Shown: positions 1-12,146 of the stretch, piece after piece
Numbering within the stretch: the stretch's first letter is position 1
How the letters are laid out: each line of letters starts with the position of its first letter
Assembly (NCBI GenBank): GCA_033398695.1
Contig: CM065812.1
Span: 138,018,858-138,082,857, forward strand
From: Orobanche coerulescens
Taxonomy: Eukaryota > Streptophyta > Magnoliopsida > Lamiales > Orobanchaceae
Direction: 5' to 3'
Length of the DNA: 64,000 nucleotides
Program-made: the position numbers and the translations under genes
Notes under the pieces: model-generated
The model's database searches: none
Told to the model about the DNA's origin: nothing
What the model saw: only the letters and a program-made list of their open reading frames with translations

Positions 1-148
1 GCTAACAAGCCACGAACCTCGGAGTCCTCGCAAGACATACCCGATGATAACCCCACAAGTTATCTCGGCATCGGGCTAACAAGCCATGAACCTCGGAGTC
101 CCCGCAAGACATACCCGATTTGGATAACCCTACGGTCACGCCCGACCC
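1..148 (-). repeat. Two 74-bp tandem units inside the left-edge LTR
   Basis: The phrase GCTAACAAGCC begins at 1 and again at 75, followed each time by CCTCGGAGTC and CAAGACATACCCGAT. The two units differ at a few positions. More copies may lie beyond the edge. Comparable two- to five-unit repeats of unrelated sequence sit at the same relative place in the other gypsy LTRs. Confidence 0.85.
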
Positions 149-1294
149 ATACTAGCAAGTATGGATCCCGGATATTCAACAATCATACCCGGAGGCACAT
201 CACATGCATCAAGCACACAACAATAATCACTTATGAAGCCAAACAACATTAAGCATCACAACCTCCTTTCAAGGAGTAACAACTAATATCACACACATTT
301 CGTTCTTACCGAACAAGTACACAATAACAATACGTAATCCCCGGCAACGGAGTACGGTCTATTAACTCACTCGAAGAGATCATGTTATCTTTCAACATAC
401 CAAACCAACACACATATTCTGAGAATACATATTCACGAAGTATACGAATTATCGTTGAAAGACAACATTTATCGAGAACATACCAATCCCTTTTTACGTT
501 CATTAAACATTGGATTTCGCATAAAATCATTTATCAAGAATTATATCAACGAAACATGAAATGTATGGGCAAGATACTTGCCTTGAACAACCACAACGTG
601 GAGAATCGACCGAAGTAGGTTGGCACGAACCGACTACGAACCCGCCGACTCCACCGAATGCCAACTCGCGATAATAAACTACATAGGACAATAACAACAA
701 TGAAAATGAATTCCATAGCATGACTCAAAGCCGTTGAATTCAAAGAACGAACGACGAATGTTCAAGTGTTTTTCCCCAAAACGGCCAAGAACACGATTCG
801 TCCCGACAAAACACGAAAACGGAATTCCAAGTTGAAATATGGATATACAATCCATAGAATATGTTTAAAAACATCATTTAACCACAATCTATCCAACAAA
901 AACGGATGGAAAACGAGATCGAGGCAAATCCCCCAAAAAGTCGATTCGAAGGAAATCAAGAAATATACTTCGATTCGACGAAGAACAATGGATTAAATGA
1001 TGTTAAACACAATAATACTACCAAGATTAATCATACCCATCATGAATTAATCAACAACATGGAACGAATCGGACAAAAATGCAAAAAACCCCAAATTCAC
1101 GAAATTAGGGTTCTAAGGAAGATTACCTTGATTCGCTGGATCAAAGGACGATATAGGATGATTGATTGATGTTATGAACTCAATAACTTCATGGATTTGT
1201 TGTTAGACAATATGGCTCCATGATAAGCACACCCTCAGCCGCGGAAGAGAAGGAGAAGAAGGAGAAAAATGGCCAAAAACCCGTCTGCAGGGCC

Positions 1295-1415
1295 ATAAAT
1301 AGGCTGCACAGTGTGCCGCGGCCCAGCGGGAGTGTGCCGCGGCACAGGGCCAAATCTGCCGGCAGTGACTCGGCAGTGTGCCGCGGCCCTGCCGGCATGT
1401 GCCGCGGCACAAGGT
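1295..1415 (-). promoter_or_regulatory. CCGCGG palindrome array and TATA-like box (left-edge LTR)
   Basis: Four GTGCCGCGGCAC-type units (two degraded on one arm) lie at about 1311-1415. On the minus strand they sit directly upstream of TATTTAT (1295-1301). A C/T-rich leader follows. This is the same order, palindromes then TATA then pyrimidine-rich leader, seen in the other gypsy LTRs. Promoter function is inferred from position only. Confidence 0.6.
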
Positions 1416-1783
1416 ACAGAGTGCTCGGCCAAAAACTGGGAATGAGAGTGACTTAGCTATTTTGACCATAACTCCCTCGTCCGGACTCCGATTGACTCAC
1501 CGTTTGAACCATTGGAAAGATAACTCGATGATTTATAATATTGCAAATATTCAGAATTTTTGGAGTTTCCAAAAATTAATGGCAATCCAACAAAGTCGAA
1601 CTCATACGCGGAAAAGTCGCTAAAGAACACGGAATTCAACAGAACAACACCGAAACGAACTCGGATGACAAAAAGTGTAGAATTAATCATTCTCAGAATG
1701 ACGAAACGGTCATGAGAAAGTTGTCAAAATGGACTTCCGCTGAAAAAAAGAAATTACCGGAAATCGAAATTACGGGTATTACA

Positions 1784-2235
1784 CTTTGTTCGGGACTAAA
1801 ACTTCAAAGGAACACACGGCGTCAAATTAATCACGTGAACCGCCGTGTTCAAAGCTTCTCCCCAAAATGGCTTTGGTAATCCGGCACGTGAGAACAAACA
1901 CCGAGCTCTCTCAACCAATGTCCGATTCATCCTCTCCGCCAAGCCATTAAGTTGTGGAGTCTTCGGTGGCATCTTTTGATGTCGGATCCCTTGCTATCGA
2001 CAATATTCATAAAAAGGTCCAGTGTATTCTCCAAAATTATCCGTCTGAATACAATTCAACTTCTTCCCGGTTTCTCTCTCCACCAAGGCATGAAACTATT
2101 TAAACACATCTAAAACTTGATATTTGGTCTTTAAGGTGTATTCCCATACCTTCCTAGAATGATCGTCGATGAATGTGACAAAATATAGGCAACCACCGAG
2201 CGTCCTAGTCTTCATAGGACCATTGTTGGCCACTA
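1784..2235 (-). pseudogene. Ty1/copia integrase core relic
   Basis: The minus strand, with frameshifts, reads as copia integrase core: a 'GPMKTRTLGG' stretch near 2230, 'FVTFIDDHSRKVW' (first catalytic Asp region), 'CIQTDNFGEY' (second Asp region) and 'LNGLAERMNRTL' (catalytic Glu region). Then come 'FWGEALNTAVHVINLTP' and a stop at the LTR boundary. At least two in-frame stops are visible, one in 'DVFK*FHALVE'. Coding similarity ends abruptly at about 2232-2235, right after 'NGPMK', where the upstream 'LVHSDV' part is missing. The 54 bases from 2236 to 2289 match nothing I recognise. The element is older than both its neighbours. Confidence 0.8.
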
Positions 2236-2289
2236 AGTATATAGTATACAGCTTGGAAAGTGTTTAAGCAACAAGCTGTACGATTTTCA

Positions 2290-3554
2290 TGTTAGAGTGC
2301 ATAGCGGAAGTCTTGTAACAGTAAGTTGCTATAAATAGAGCAACTAGGTATGAATTGTATACTTAAAATAATTATAATTATTAAAATAGTAAATGCAGAA
2401 GGTAATTGACACAATAATTAAAGTGGTTCGAGATAAACCCCTCTACGTCCACTAGTCCTCCACACAGGAGTAAAAAGTTTATTATAAACACTACGTACAC
2501 AACTACGTGTCTATAATCAAACCTATCAATGTATCGTTCACACAGATTGATACAAAGATCGTAGCTTTCAACTGTTCACAAACATTGGCTAAAGCTAAGA
2601 CTTGAGTGGCTTCTTCACACACAGTTCCGAAGCTTCATCTCTACAATGCAGATCCGTCACACAGTTCAGGAAAAGTAAGGGTTTCTCAGTCCACACAGGG
2701 ATGATGGTTTTCTTCAATGTAAGAAAGTTGGTTGAACAACAGCTTGACTTTCTTGAGCTTAGAGCTGGTGATGTGTTGTTCAAGGATGAGCATTTGTATA
2801 TTTCTTCTCTCAGGATTGGCAGTTTGCTTGAAGATATATTATTGCTCTTGATATACTATTCTTTAGAGGATCTCGTGGAATTTCAGTATATCTTAGTTTG
2901 AATACTTGTGTAAGCTCGAGTATGATTCTTTGTTTGTATATGTTCAAGTATTCTCTTGTGTATCGGATCTTCAAGCTTCAGAGTATATATATAGCTTATT
3001 GGAATAGATCCGTTGAGAAAGATCCGTTGAGCAAAAGTCCATTCCAACGGGATGATTTATTTGAATAAAGCATGATCCGGTTTTTGCTCCTTGTTTGAAG
3101 ATCTCTGTCGGCTTAGTGTTTAAATACTTTATCTTTTCAGTATTTAAATACTTCTTTTCGAACGGGACTTTTGAATTTAGCAAATAGGGTAGATTCCGTT
3201 CCAACAGTTTTAAGTCCTGTTTGGATAAGTATTGAAGATCTCAATACTTACAGCCTCGATGTTGTACCCAACATATTGCTGTAGGTTATGTGCTGCAAGC
3301 TATCTAGACTGATACTGTATGGAAGGATGCTGTATGATACATTTCGGGACAGCTTCCATACTTAGCGTCATATAGACAGATGAGTATCTTTGCTGTATGA
3401 TGGATCTTTATACTTTCGATGTATGTCGGCATTATGAGAAGACTTCGTTACAGGATTGATTATTTCAACAACTTCGATCGTCTTTCGAGACAGCTGCTTT
3501 GCTGTATGTTGGCACTTTATCAAAACTTCGATACAGGATTGTTTTATCCCAATA
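2290..3554 (-). mobile_element. 3' LTR of a Sirevirus-like Ty1/copia element
   Basis: On the minus strand it starts at 3554 with TATTGGGATAAAAC (canonical TG decayed to TA) and ends at 2290 with CACTCTAACA. Just upstream of the start is AAAAAGGGGGAAATTA (3555-3570), the A/G-rich polypurine tract after a 'TTATCAAAAAGGGGG' phrase that is typical of SIRE/Maximus-type elements. Length is 1265 bp. It contains TATATATATAGC near 2985. The element body lies to the right, is cut at 5184 by element A, and its remainder should lie beyond the right end of the window. Confidence 0.75.
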
Positions 3555-4185
3555 ATTTCCCCCTTTTTGATAATTGCCAAGTCTCCTTAAGTCCGTTTGA
3601 TGTTTTCCAAAAATTCTTGATGATGCCAAAACCTTGAAACATTTTGAAACATCTTACAGAAGGGCAGTCTTCTTCGTCTTCTGTCGAATGTTCTGGCCTT
3701 CAGCAAATAGTCTAATACTATGAACTCCTCGCAGGCGAGTTCAACTTTAAAAGGAAAGAGTATTACATGTTAAACTTATAATTGGCACACTGGCACAATC
3801 TTATAGTGTAATCTAGATACATACAACTTAATCTATGAATTTTTCGCAGACAAGTTCTTACAGCTTTATATATTTAACTAGTTTTTATACTTTTTGATTT
3901 TAGAAAATGAATTGAATTTTGTAATCATACAGGAAAACAGTAGATTATGTGTTGTAATCATTCAAGACAGAAAAATATTTTATTGATATTTGAGCAAGGA
4001 TTACAAGATTTTGCTGTTTCAAAAATAAAATTACAGGAAGAAATATTTAAGCTAATTCATGTAGTCAGAATGCCTCCAAGGCCTTTTTGGGTCGTTCTTG
4101 GTCCCCTCCACCAGTTTTATAAGGCATCCCTGTTTCGATTTAAGTAGATGGCTTGTCCTTCATAAGATTTATCGAACACAAGGAT
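3555..4185 (-). other. Polypurine tract and non-coding 3' region of the Sirevirus-like element
   Basis: The polypurine tract is at 3555-3570. The remaining ~600 bases between it and the stop codon of the adjacent ORF are A/T-rich, with stops in all frames. I see no further gene or repeat in it. Confidence 0.55.
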
Positions 4186-5183
4186 CTAATCTTCCGGGTG
4201 GGTTACCAGATCTCCTTGCATGTGTTTGGATTTCATCTTTTGCTGTAGGGGGGGCGATCCTTTGTAAAACCTCTTTTTGAATTCCTCGGCAGCTTCCTGC
4301 ACCGTCTTATAACTGTTGAATATGGAGGATTCCCTGATAAGAACTACAAAGTATCTTAACAGTTCATTCTCCCTCCAATCATTTATCTCATCGGTTGTTG
4401 ACTGTCGGTTGGCCGGGAGATTTATTATTTGCGGCTTCTGCACGAGGTTTTTCCAAGGAAATTTAGTGTCGTTAAATTCCGGACGAGCTCCCTGTATCCT
4501 AACAGTGTGAGTAGGAGATGATAATCGAGAAATTTTAGCAGTAATGCTGTCTCCAAATGCAGCTTCCATCTCCTTTTCTTGTTCGAGCCTTAATCTCTTC
4601 ACAACTTCTCTAGCGTCTTCCCCCTTTTTGGCCCCATCAAGGTAAGAGACCTTCTCATCAAGACGTTAGAGGATCTTCATAGCATTGTCCTGTTTGGTCT
4701 CAAAACTTGACATTTTATCAACTAGGGAGTTGAGCACCTGCGACATAACTTGAATCTTTTTGTCATGTGCTCGAAGCTGGGAACTTGATTCAATAAGAGC
4801 AGATGCTGTATTGGCCTAATAAATATGAAGCTTAGCTTGTTCTTCCTTCATGATCTATTCCTGGCACTGTTGAAGTTGGTTGAGTGCCTGTTTGAAGACG
4901 GTGGGCAAAATACGGAAGGCTTCTTCCACTTTTGACACTTCGTGCCTGACACCGGTCATTTCTTTAACGGCAGATTGATGCAACCAATCAATTTCTTTTC
5001 GACAACATGCAGGGCATTAACCGCGTCCTGTAGGAAAACTGTTTGTCGGCAAAGAGCATGCAATTGCTCTTTCTTTGCTACGGTTCGGGGAGAGTCGGGT
5101 TGGGCAAAATCTTCAGCTCCGTTTAGCTGTCTGACGACCACATGAGATCGTGGCCATTGTGGTTCATCCTCAGGTAAGATACC
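4186..5183 (-). pseudogene. Coiled-coil ORF relic next to the Sirevirus-like 3' LTR (env-like position)
   Basis: The C-terminal part is open (4186-4602): a charged helix 'LRLEQEKEMEAAFGDS', then 'NDWRENELLRYFVVLIRES' and 'VQEAAEEFKKRFYKG'. Reading upstream on the same strand gives a heptad-rich stretch ('RAHDKKIQVMSQVLNSLV', 'DKMSSFETKQDNAMKIL') interrupted by a TAA at about 4670, two further stops near 4815 and 4855, and a frameshift near 4980. The rest is lost to element A at 5184. Known of the family: Sireviruses often carry a third, so-called env-like ORF between pol and the 3' LTR, with coiled coils. The position fits, but I see no membrane segment and no diagnostic motif, so function is unknown. 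Confidence 0.5.
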
Positions 5184-7153
5184 TGTTGGGATTCGGTGCC
5201 TAAAACGAAGGCCCAGCGGAAGCGGTAAAACGAAAATTAATTCGATCCGAATCCCTACGAGGATTGATCGAGCTACGCATATACGAATATAAAATAAGCA
5301 AAGGAAGATTCGAAATCATACCCTTGTCGTCCGTTGATTATATGGATTTCCTTCTCTTGAGCTATTCCCCAAACGATCCAAAATGCTCCAAGCCCTTGGA
5401 TGATCCAACGCCGAAAAAACCGCGTCTCTACTTGTCACGCATCGGAGAAACGAACGGAATGACAACACTCGATTAACCTCTAAGGTTACGGCTAGAATCA
5501 AGTGATGAAACTTTAATTATAACACTCTAAGTGTTTAAATATATATCTCTCAATTTTATCTCTTGATGTTTCTCTAAGAACAAATCAAGAAGAAAAGGAA
5601 GAAAAGTGAAGACTATAAAAGGCAACTCTTTTTCTCTGACTCTCCAGCTATTCACGTATGGAATGGGTGAGTAGAAAAGAGAAGTCTTCACCTTTTATTC
5701 AATACCAACCACCCATCAAATCCCCTTTATTCATATAATAAAAGATACCATATCTCTTAAAGTCTTTTTGTCTTCCATTATAAAATGGAGACAAAGACCA
5801 TGAGGGGTTAGCTGAAAGGGGGGGGGGGGGGCAGCCATCTAGAAGGGGAATATGAGTTTGGTCCGTTTCGGACTCCCGTGAGTTCAAACAGATAAAATCT
5901 GATTCCGTTCCGATATATTTATATTAATTAATTAATCCAATTAATTAATCATATCAAATACATAACAACATAATTAATTTCTCCAAGAAATAATTATATT
6001 TATGAATTAAATTAATCACCCAGTAATTTATTTAATTCATTTGGCCGTAAATTAATTTATCCAATAAATCAATTTAGACATCCAATGTCCCAATTAATTA
6101 GATATCCAATATCTAATATTCATAATGAGAGAATAAGCTCGATTCATTCCGTCGTCAATCCTATTGCGCGACTCGGTAGGTTCGTCTCAGTCAGCAATGG
6201 GAGGAACCAAAGAGTAGTAGCACCACCTAGCCAGCCTAGCGGCCTACACTGTACCCCAACTGAGAACGAATGATTGGGATCATTCAAGAACCATTCTGTC
6301 GTGAATACCAGTATACGTTTAAACCCTTCTTTCAAATGTCCCGATCAAGTTATAGGGTCACGGTCAGTCAAACCCTAACTGTACTTGACGTTATGCATGC
6401 GTTAATGCAAATTGAGATCATCGAGCTCTCGTGTATCCAATACAACTAGCTCTAATGCTTTAGCCAAAGACTTATGATCTCATCTGCCAATAACCGCATA
6501 GGACAATTAACCCGCTCACTAACGGGAGAAAGAATTCTATCGTGGTATTCAGTAGGACCTGCTACTTGCCCATCAAGATGCACGTCGAGGTTGACCCCCA
6601 CCTTCCGGTTTATAGGGTCGAACTACTCTAATGAAAATCTTGACGTCACAAGCACATCTCTACTAAATCCTCAAGTCGAAGGTTCACGAATACCTATCAC
6701 AACCTTTCGATTTCGTCATTGACTGTCCCGGAGTGAAATCCGTGTGACGAATCGAGGGTGAGTCGGTTCGAGTATACTAATCCAATTAGCATACCTATAA
6801 CGTGTGCTCCCACTAACCATTAGTGTTCGACAGGCACTCTCCATGTCAAAGAACACGTCATACAAGTCTTCACATAAACTTAATGCCCAGTCAATTTTCA
6901 TCGACTTGCGAACGATTAAGTATTTGAGCTATAAACCTTTCCAGTGCCGACCGCCTTATCCAATAAGGAGTGGAACGTTATGCTCTCAAATACATAGACT
7001 AGTTTCTATACGAATATTTACGAGTTAGGTATGCCAGTAACTACCAGTAAATAAAGAAACATTCATTGCCTTATATAAATGATTTACATAATTACAAGTA
7101 CAATGCCCTCACTCAACATCCTCTGAGTGGCATTCGAGGGCATATTCCTAACA
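5184..7153 (-). mobile_element. Element A 3' LTR
   Basis: On the minus strand it begins TGTTAGGAATATGCC at 7153 and ends CACCGAATCCCAACA at 5184, 1970 bp, with perfect TG...CA ends. It directly follows a polypurine tract. It contains a run of 14 G on the plus strand (5818-5831) and A/T-rich stretches near 5920-6080. No partner LTR is in the window for dating. Confidence 0.93.
5818..5831. repeat. 14-bp G homopolymer in the A LTR
   Basis: Fourteen consecutive G on the plus strand. The length of such runs is often uncertain in assemblies. Confidence 0.9.
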
Positions 7154-7164
7154 ATCTCCCACTT
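7154..7164 (-). promoter_or_regulatory. Element A polypurine tract
   Basis: AAGTGGGAGAT on the minus strand abuts the 3' LTR start. It would prime plus-strand DNA synthesis. AGTGGGAGATTGTTAGG is the common junction in Angela-type elements. Confidence 0.85.
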
Positions 7165-7168
7165 GCAC

Positions 7169-7733
7169 TCAATGCCACACACTATGGTATCTAATACCCA
7201 TATTCTCCAGATGACACTCCAAGCTAGTCTGAGAAAGTAGCTTGGTCAGTGGATCAGCAACATTGTCGGTTGAGTCTACTCTGTGCAGCACAATGTATCC
7301 CTTGCGAACAAATTCTCTTACGAGATGATACTTCCTCTCAATATGTTTGGTGCTGTTGTGAAACCTCGGCTCCTTGGCCTGCGCTACAGCTCCATCGTTG
7401 TCGCAGACAGTGGAACAGCATTTCAAGACATGGTATCACTTGAAGTTATCCCAGAAACTTCTTAATCCAGAACCCTTCCTTGGAAGCCTCCGAGGCTGCT
7501 TGATACTCAGCCTGACATGTGGAATCAGCAGTTGCGCTTTGCTTGGCGCTACGCCAAGATAATGCTCCTCCATTAAGAGTAAATATGTAGCCAGAAGTAG
7601 ACATTGAGTCGTCCTTCAGTCCTTGGAAGTCCGAATCAGTGTATCCCACCACATCCAATTCTCCACCGCCATACATAAGAACCATATCTCTAGTTCTTCT
7701 CAAGTACTTGAGAACGTTCTTTCTGACGATCAA
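7169..7733 (-). pseudogene. Element A RNase H domain (frameshifted)
   Basis: Two overlapping-frame pieces make up the copia RNase H. The upstream piece (7446-7733) has 'VGYTDSDFQGLKDDSMSTSG' (catalytic Asp), 'SWRSAKQSATADST' and 'CQAEYQAASEASKEGFW' (catalytic Glu). The downstream piece (7169-7426) has 'CDNDGAVAQAKEP' (catalytic Asp), 'KHIERKYHLVREFV' and 'DSTDNVADPLTK' (last Asp). A frameshift between about 7426 and 7446 separates them. The enzyme degrades the RNA strand of the RNA-DNA hybrid during reverse transcription. The C-terminus ends just before the polypurine tract. Confidence 0.88.
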
Positions 7734-9253
7734 TGTTCCCTACCTGGGTTTGCCTGAAACCTACTCACCACGCTTACAGCATGCGCGATGTCAGGTCTTG
7801 TACACAACATAGCATACATAAGGCTACCCACGGACTAAGCATATGGTATATTACTCATTTCCTTTCGTTGTTCCTCATTTTGAGGACACATCTTCAAGGT
7901 GAGTTTTATTCCATGTCGCATCGGTAGGAACCCTCTTTTAGAATCATCCATCTTAAATCGCTTTAAGATTTTATCTATATAGAGGGCTTGGGAAAGACCT
8001 ATTGTTCTCTTCGCTCTATCCCGGTAGAGTCGAATACCAAGAATATAGGTAGCTTCTCCCAAGTCTTTCATGGAGAAATTACTCGAAAGCCAAGCTTTCA
8101 CATAACTGAGCATCCCCACATCATTTCCTATTAATAGAATGTCATCTACATATAGTACTAAGAATGCGATCTTGCTCCCACTAACCCTCTTGTATACACA
8201 AGGTTCCTCTTCATTTTGCACGAAGTCAAACTCTTTGATCGCCTCGTCAAAACGAAGGTTCCAACTACGCGACACTTGCTTCAGTCCATAAATGGAACGC
8301 TGAAGCTTGCACACTTTCTGAATATCGACTTCGGACACAAAGCCTTTAGGCTGCTCCATATAGATTTCCTCCTCGAGGAATCCATTAAGGAAAGTCGTCT
8401 TTACGTCCATTTGCCATATCTCATAATCATGGTAGGCAGCTATAGCAAGCATCAAGCGAATAGACTTGATCATGGCTACGGGCGAGAAGGTATCATGGTA
8501 ATCGATCCCTTCCTTCTGGGTATAACCCTTTGCCACAAGCCTGGCCTTATAGGCGTCAACCTTGCCATCACCATCGGTCTTTCTCTTATAGATCCGCTTG
8601 TTCCCAATAGGCACTATGCCCTTGGGGCGGTCTACTAGAGTCCAGACCTGATTTACATGCATCGAGTCTATCTCAGCTTCCATAGCTTCACGCCATTTCG
8701 CGGAGTCTACATCCACCATAGCTTGGTCATAGGTCGTCGGGTCAGTCTCTTGGCTATTACTTGGAACCTCATGGAGACCCAGCTCCTCCAAGTGCACAAG
8801 CCCATACCTCTCAGGTAAATAAGACACCCTACTAGATCTACGAGGTGGTTGTACTTGTGTTTCAGAAGGTTCGGTTCCAGTTTCTTGCACAGGTGTCTCC
8901 CGAGGAGTTTCATTGTATTCTTCTAAAGAAATACTTCTACCTGCTCCGCCTTCCTGAATGAACTCATCTTCCAGGAAGTGTGATTGTAAAGCAACAACGA
9001 TCTTTCGATCTTCGGGCATGTAGAATAGATATTCCATCGTCCCAGATGGGAAACCAATGAAATGTCCCTTTGCGGACCTAGCTTCCAACTTCTCCACCTT
9101 AGTCTTCTTGACATAAGTGGGATATACCCAAATCCTAATGTGATTAAGACTTGGTTTCCTGCCCTCCCGCATCTCATGTGGAGTTTTAGGAACGGATTTG
9201 GAAGGACATCTGTTCAAGATATACGCGGCAGTTAGGAGTGCATACCCCCACAA
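7734..9253 (-). pseudogene. Element A integrase C-terminal part and reverse transcriptase
   Basis: The stretch 7835-9253 is open for 472 codons. Its first third is the integrase C-terminal region ('LNRCPSKSVPKTPHE', 'GYPSGT'-like 'GFPSGTMEYLF') and a Pro/Gln-rich linker. Then comes reverse transcriptase: 'WREAMEAEIDSMHVNQVW', 'KARLVAKGYTQKEGIDY', 'WQMDVKTTFLNGFLEEEIY' (first Asp; the normal A-F-L is T-F-L here) and 'FLVLYVDDILLIGND' (YVDD catalytic pair). Another frameshift or stop near 7734-7835 separates RT from RNase H. RT copies the genomic RNA into cDNA inside virus-like particles. Confidence 0.9.
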
Positions 9254-10369
9254 CTAAATTGGTAAGTCAGTGTAGCCCAGCATGGAACGGACCATGTTTA
9301 ACAAGGTCCGGTTCCTTCTTTCTGACACACCATTTAACTGAGGAGTACCTGGAGGTGTTAGTTGTGAAACTATTCCATGTTCCTTAAGGAACTCGTCAAA
9401 CTCCGTACTCATATACTCGCCACCTCAGTCCGACCAAAGTGCTTTGATATGATTACCAGTTTGTTTCTCGACTAGGGCCTTGAATTCCTAGAATTTCTCA
9501 AAAGCCTCGGATTTATGTTTCATTAAGTATACATAACCATACCTAGTATGATCATCTGTAAACATAATGAAATATTGATATCCGTCACGTGCTGCTTCCA
9601 AAGCACCACAAACGTCAGTATGGATCAATCCCAGTTTATCAGCGGCTCTTTCAAAAGTCCCTGTGAAGGGGGACTTAGTCATTTTACCTTTAAGGCAAGA
9701 TTCACAAGTAGGAAAGGGATCCGATCCCAATGGACCCATAAGTCTATCCTTTTCCATCTTGTAAACCTTGGTCTGACAAACATGACCAAGTCTAAGATGC
9801 CATTTCAAAACTTGATTGGTTTCATCCCTACCACGTTTTCTAGTCATAGTATTCACAACTACTTTGTTGCTGAGATTTAGATGATACAATCCATTTAACA
9901 ATGTAGCAGTACCCACTAGTTTATTTCTGAAATAAATTTTGCAGGAACCAACACCAATGAAAAATGAAAAACCTTTTCGGTCCATGACCGGAATGGATAT
10001 AATGTTTTTGTGCCCCTTGGGCAAAACAAGTACATCTTCTAAAGTCAAAACAAAGCCGGATTTTAAACCCAAAAGAAGTGATCCTATGACGGTCGCCTCG
10101 ACACTATGCCCGCTTCCGACTATGATCATAACTTCTCCAGCTCCAAGCTTCCTACTTTGTTCCAAATCCTGATTCACGGTACAAATATGAGAACTAGCAC
10201 CAGAATCCAGTATCCAGGAAGTAGAAAATACAGTAGCAGAACAATTTGTTTCCAAAACTAAAAGTTCTGTACCTGAAGTGCCATGAAGAATCGGACAGTC
10301 TCTAGCCCAGTGGCCCAGCTCACCGCACTTGAGACAAGCATCCTTCTTCTTCTTGTTCTTCGGAACCAT
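9254..10369 (-). pseudogene. Element A gag zinc knuckle, protease and integrase N-terminal/core
   Basis: From 10369 downward: CCHC knuckle 'CLKCGELGHWARDC', protease active site 'WILDSGASSHIC', and the integrase zinc finger with 'HLRLGHVCQTKVYKM' and 'CESCLKGKMTKSPF' (HHCC). The integrase core follows with 'GLIHTDVCGALEAARDG' and 'FTDDHTRYGYVYLMKH'. The open frame ends at 9488. Beyond it the second catalytic region reads 'WSD*GGEY', where an in-frame TGA replaces the usual Arg codon, and further breaks lie between 9254 and 9488. The chain is cut by stops and cannot make full integrase. Confidence 0.88.
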
Positions 10370-10537
10370 CGGGGCCTTGCCCTTACCCTTAAGGTCCTTT
10401 GCTTGTGGTCCAGTCCGCTTCTTGGTCTTTTTCTTCTTATTCTTAGACTTTCAAAGTCCAGAAGAAATCACAAGGGCCGACTCCTTCATCCGTGGAGTCT
10501 TCATCTGAGACTGAGCGGTCACAAGTTTGTTCATTAG
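10370..10537 (-). pseudogene. Element A gag, 3' part, up to the B insertion
   Basis: Lys-rich gag tail before the zinc knuckle, with an in-frame stop near 10451 ('VISSGL*'). The frame 'NKLVTAQSQMKTPRMKES' runs into the insertion. The last five bases, 10533-10537 (ATTAG), are the target duplication shared with 61496-61500. Confidence 0.8.
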
Positions 10538-10856
10538 TGTAACACCCCAAACTAGGTGGATATTACAGTGCCTTGAATCCCCGACTGGGACCCACCAGGC
10601 GAATGAAAATGATGAATTAAATAATATAATTGTAGTACCGAACCACATTATATTACCAAATACTCCGATGAGGAGTTTAAGTACAACACACCAGGACAAT
10701 ACCGAATACTGAATGAAACGGAGTATCCAAATGAAAGTCTGCAGCGGAAATTAAAGGACAACAACATGAATAACTGAAAGATCGGGGGCCCCTACTAGTA
10801 TCACTGGGACTCCTCGACGTCAGCATGATATTCCCGTGCTTTTGCCTTGCCATGAC

Positions 10857-11957
10857 CTGAAAAACAAAATCCCCAGTCGGGGTCAGTTACACAGAACAAC
10901 AATCCTCAAGGGTTGAAAAATACACAATCATGATTTAACTGAAGTTATGAAATATCCCTAGTTATGAATTACGCTGAAGAGGAGTATCATAGTACGCCCG
11001 TAGTGTTCTGTGCAAGTGTACAAGATGGATGACCGGACACACCCGTCGTTGTACCTAATTAGTCTCACGGAGTTAATCTTTACCGTGTGCACAGTCCAAT
11101 GTATCACTCCCAATACATGGCCATCACGTGCCCGACTAAAAATTCCACACATCCGCACACGGACACGTAATATGAACCGAGAAGGTCATATGAACGAGAA
11201 TGACCATAATAAATATCAATGAATAATAATAATCTGACAAAGTCAAGAATGACTCACCGAGATGAAAGTGATAATGAAGTGATTGATAGTTTCAATGAAA
11301 TGATTGGAACCGCCGTTCCTCGTTAATGAAGTGACTATTCGACAATTACAAGTCTCAATATGATTAATACAATGATGAATGAGTTATGATTATGAATGAT
11401 CAACAACAAAAAGGAATGAATATCCTTTTAACCGAGTAAGAATTAACTTACACAACACCGGTGACAATTATCCTTCCACGAACAACGTCCTAATTGATAT
11501 ATCGGTCGCTCAAACAACCTTGAATAAATACAATTACCAACAATATGTTCAATATACGAATCAAACACGAATATAAAGAACTCAAAACGTCGATACGATT
11601 AAACCAAGTTCATTGGGGCATTATATCGAACACTTTGTGGCCAACTTCGATTGATTACAACCAAACCTCAATAATACCAACACCAAATCCCCAAGAAGTG
11701 TTTCAAGCCAACAAAACATCTTCAATACGATCAATAATCCGTTATGAATATCCAAATACATGATTATAACAACAATTAATCGAAAATCCCCAAATCCAAC
11801 TCGATATTCAAAGTGTTCTTGAATAATCCCTCAATAATCTAATGAATCTTTATACAAACTCATAATCCTATTCATATCCCTTCATATAACATGATTATAA
11901 TGTCCAAAACATCATATTTCAACACAAAATCGAAATCCAAGATGTTGAAGAAATTAC
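10857..11957 (-). other. Candidate LTR-embedded intron, B 3' LTR
   Basis: Minus-strand donor GAG|GTAATTTC at 11957. Acceptor TTTTTCAG|GTC ends at 10857, preceded by ACTGACCCC, a loop and GGGG. Length is 1101 bp. A second strong donor-like GTAAGTTAAT is near 11455. Splicing is inferred from consensus and from conservation in the other LTR families. Confidence 0.45.
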
Positions 11958-12146
11958 CTCTTGAAGATCCAACCACTTCGATCCGATGAACACGAGTTAA
12001 ATCGAGTATCCAAGATTCCCAAATGAATGAAGATGATGAAAATCTAACACTCAAGTGATAGGTGATGGAAAATCTCTCCCTCAACCCTCTCTCTCGGATA
12101 AAAGTTGGAGAAATGAAGAAATGAGGAAAAAAGTCCCGGCCAACTC

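Larger units (their letters stand above)
1..1783 (-). mobile_element. Partial LTR of a Tekay-type Ty3/gypsy element, F-like family
   Basis: Read on the minus strand the LTR begins at 1783 with TGTAATACCCGTAATTTCG and runs off the left edge, so its 3' end is not seen. Its first ~200 bases align by eye with the LTRs of element F, including the 'TTTTTGTCATCCGAGTTCG' stretch. No polypurine tract follows at 1784, so this is either a 5' LTR, with its body to the left, or a solo LTR. The 5 bp at 1784-1788 (CTTTG) should be one copy of its target duplication. It holds a CCGCGG palindrome array (1311-1415), a TATA-like box (1295-1301) and a splice-donor-like block (1126). Confidence 0.85.

Noticed and set aside
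2602..2901. 99-codon plus-strand open frame that looks protein-like
   Set aside because: It is antisense within the Sirevirus-like LTR and shows no domain.
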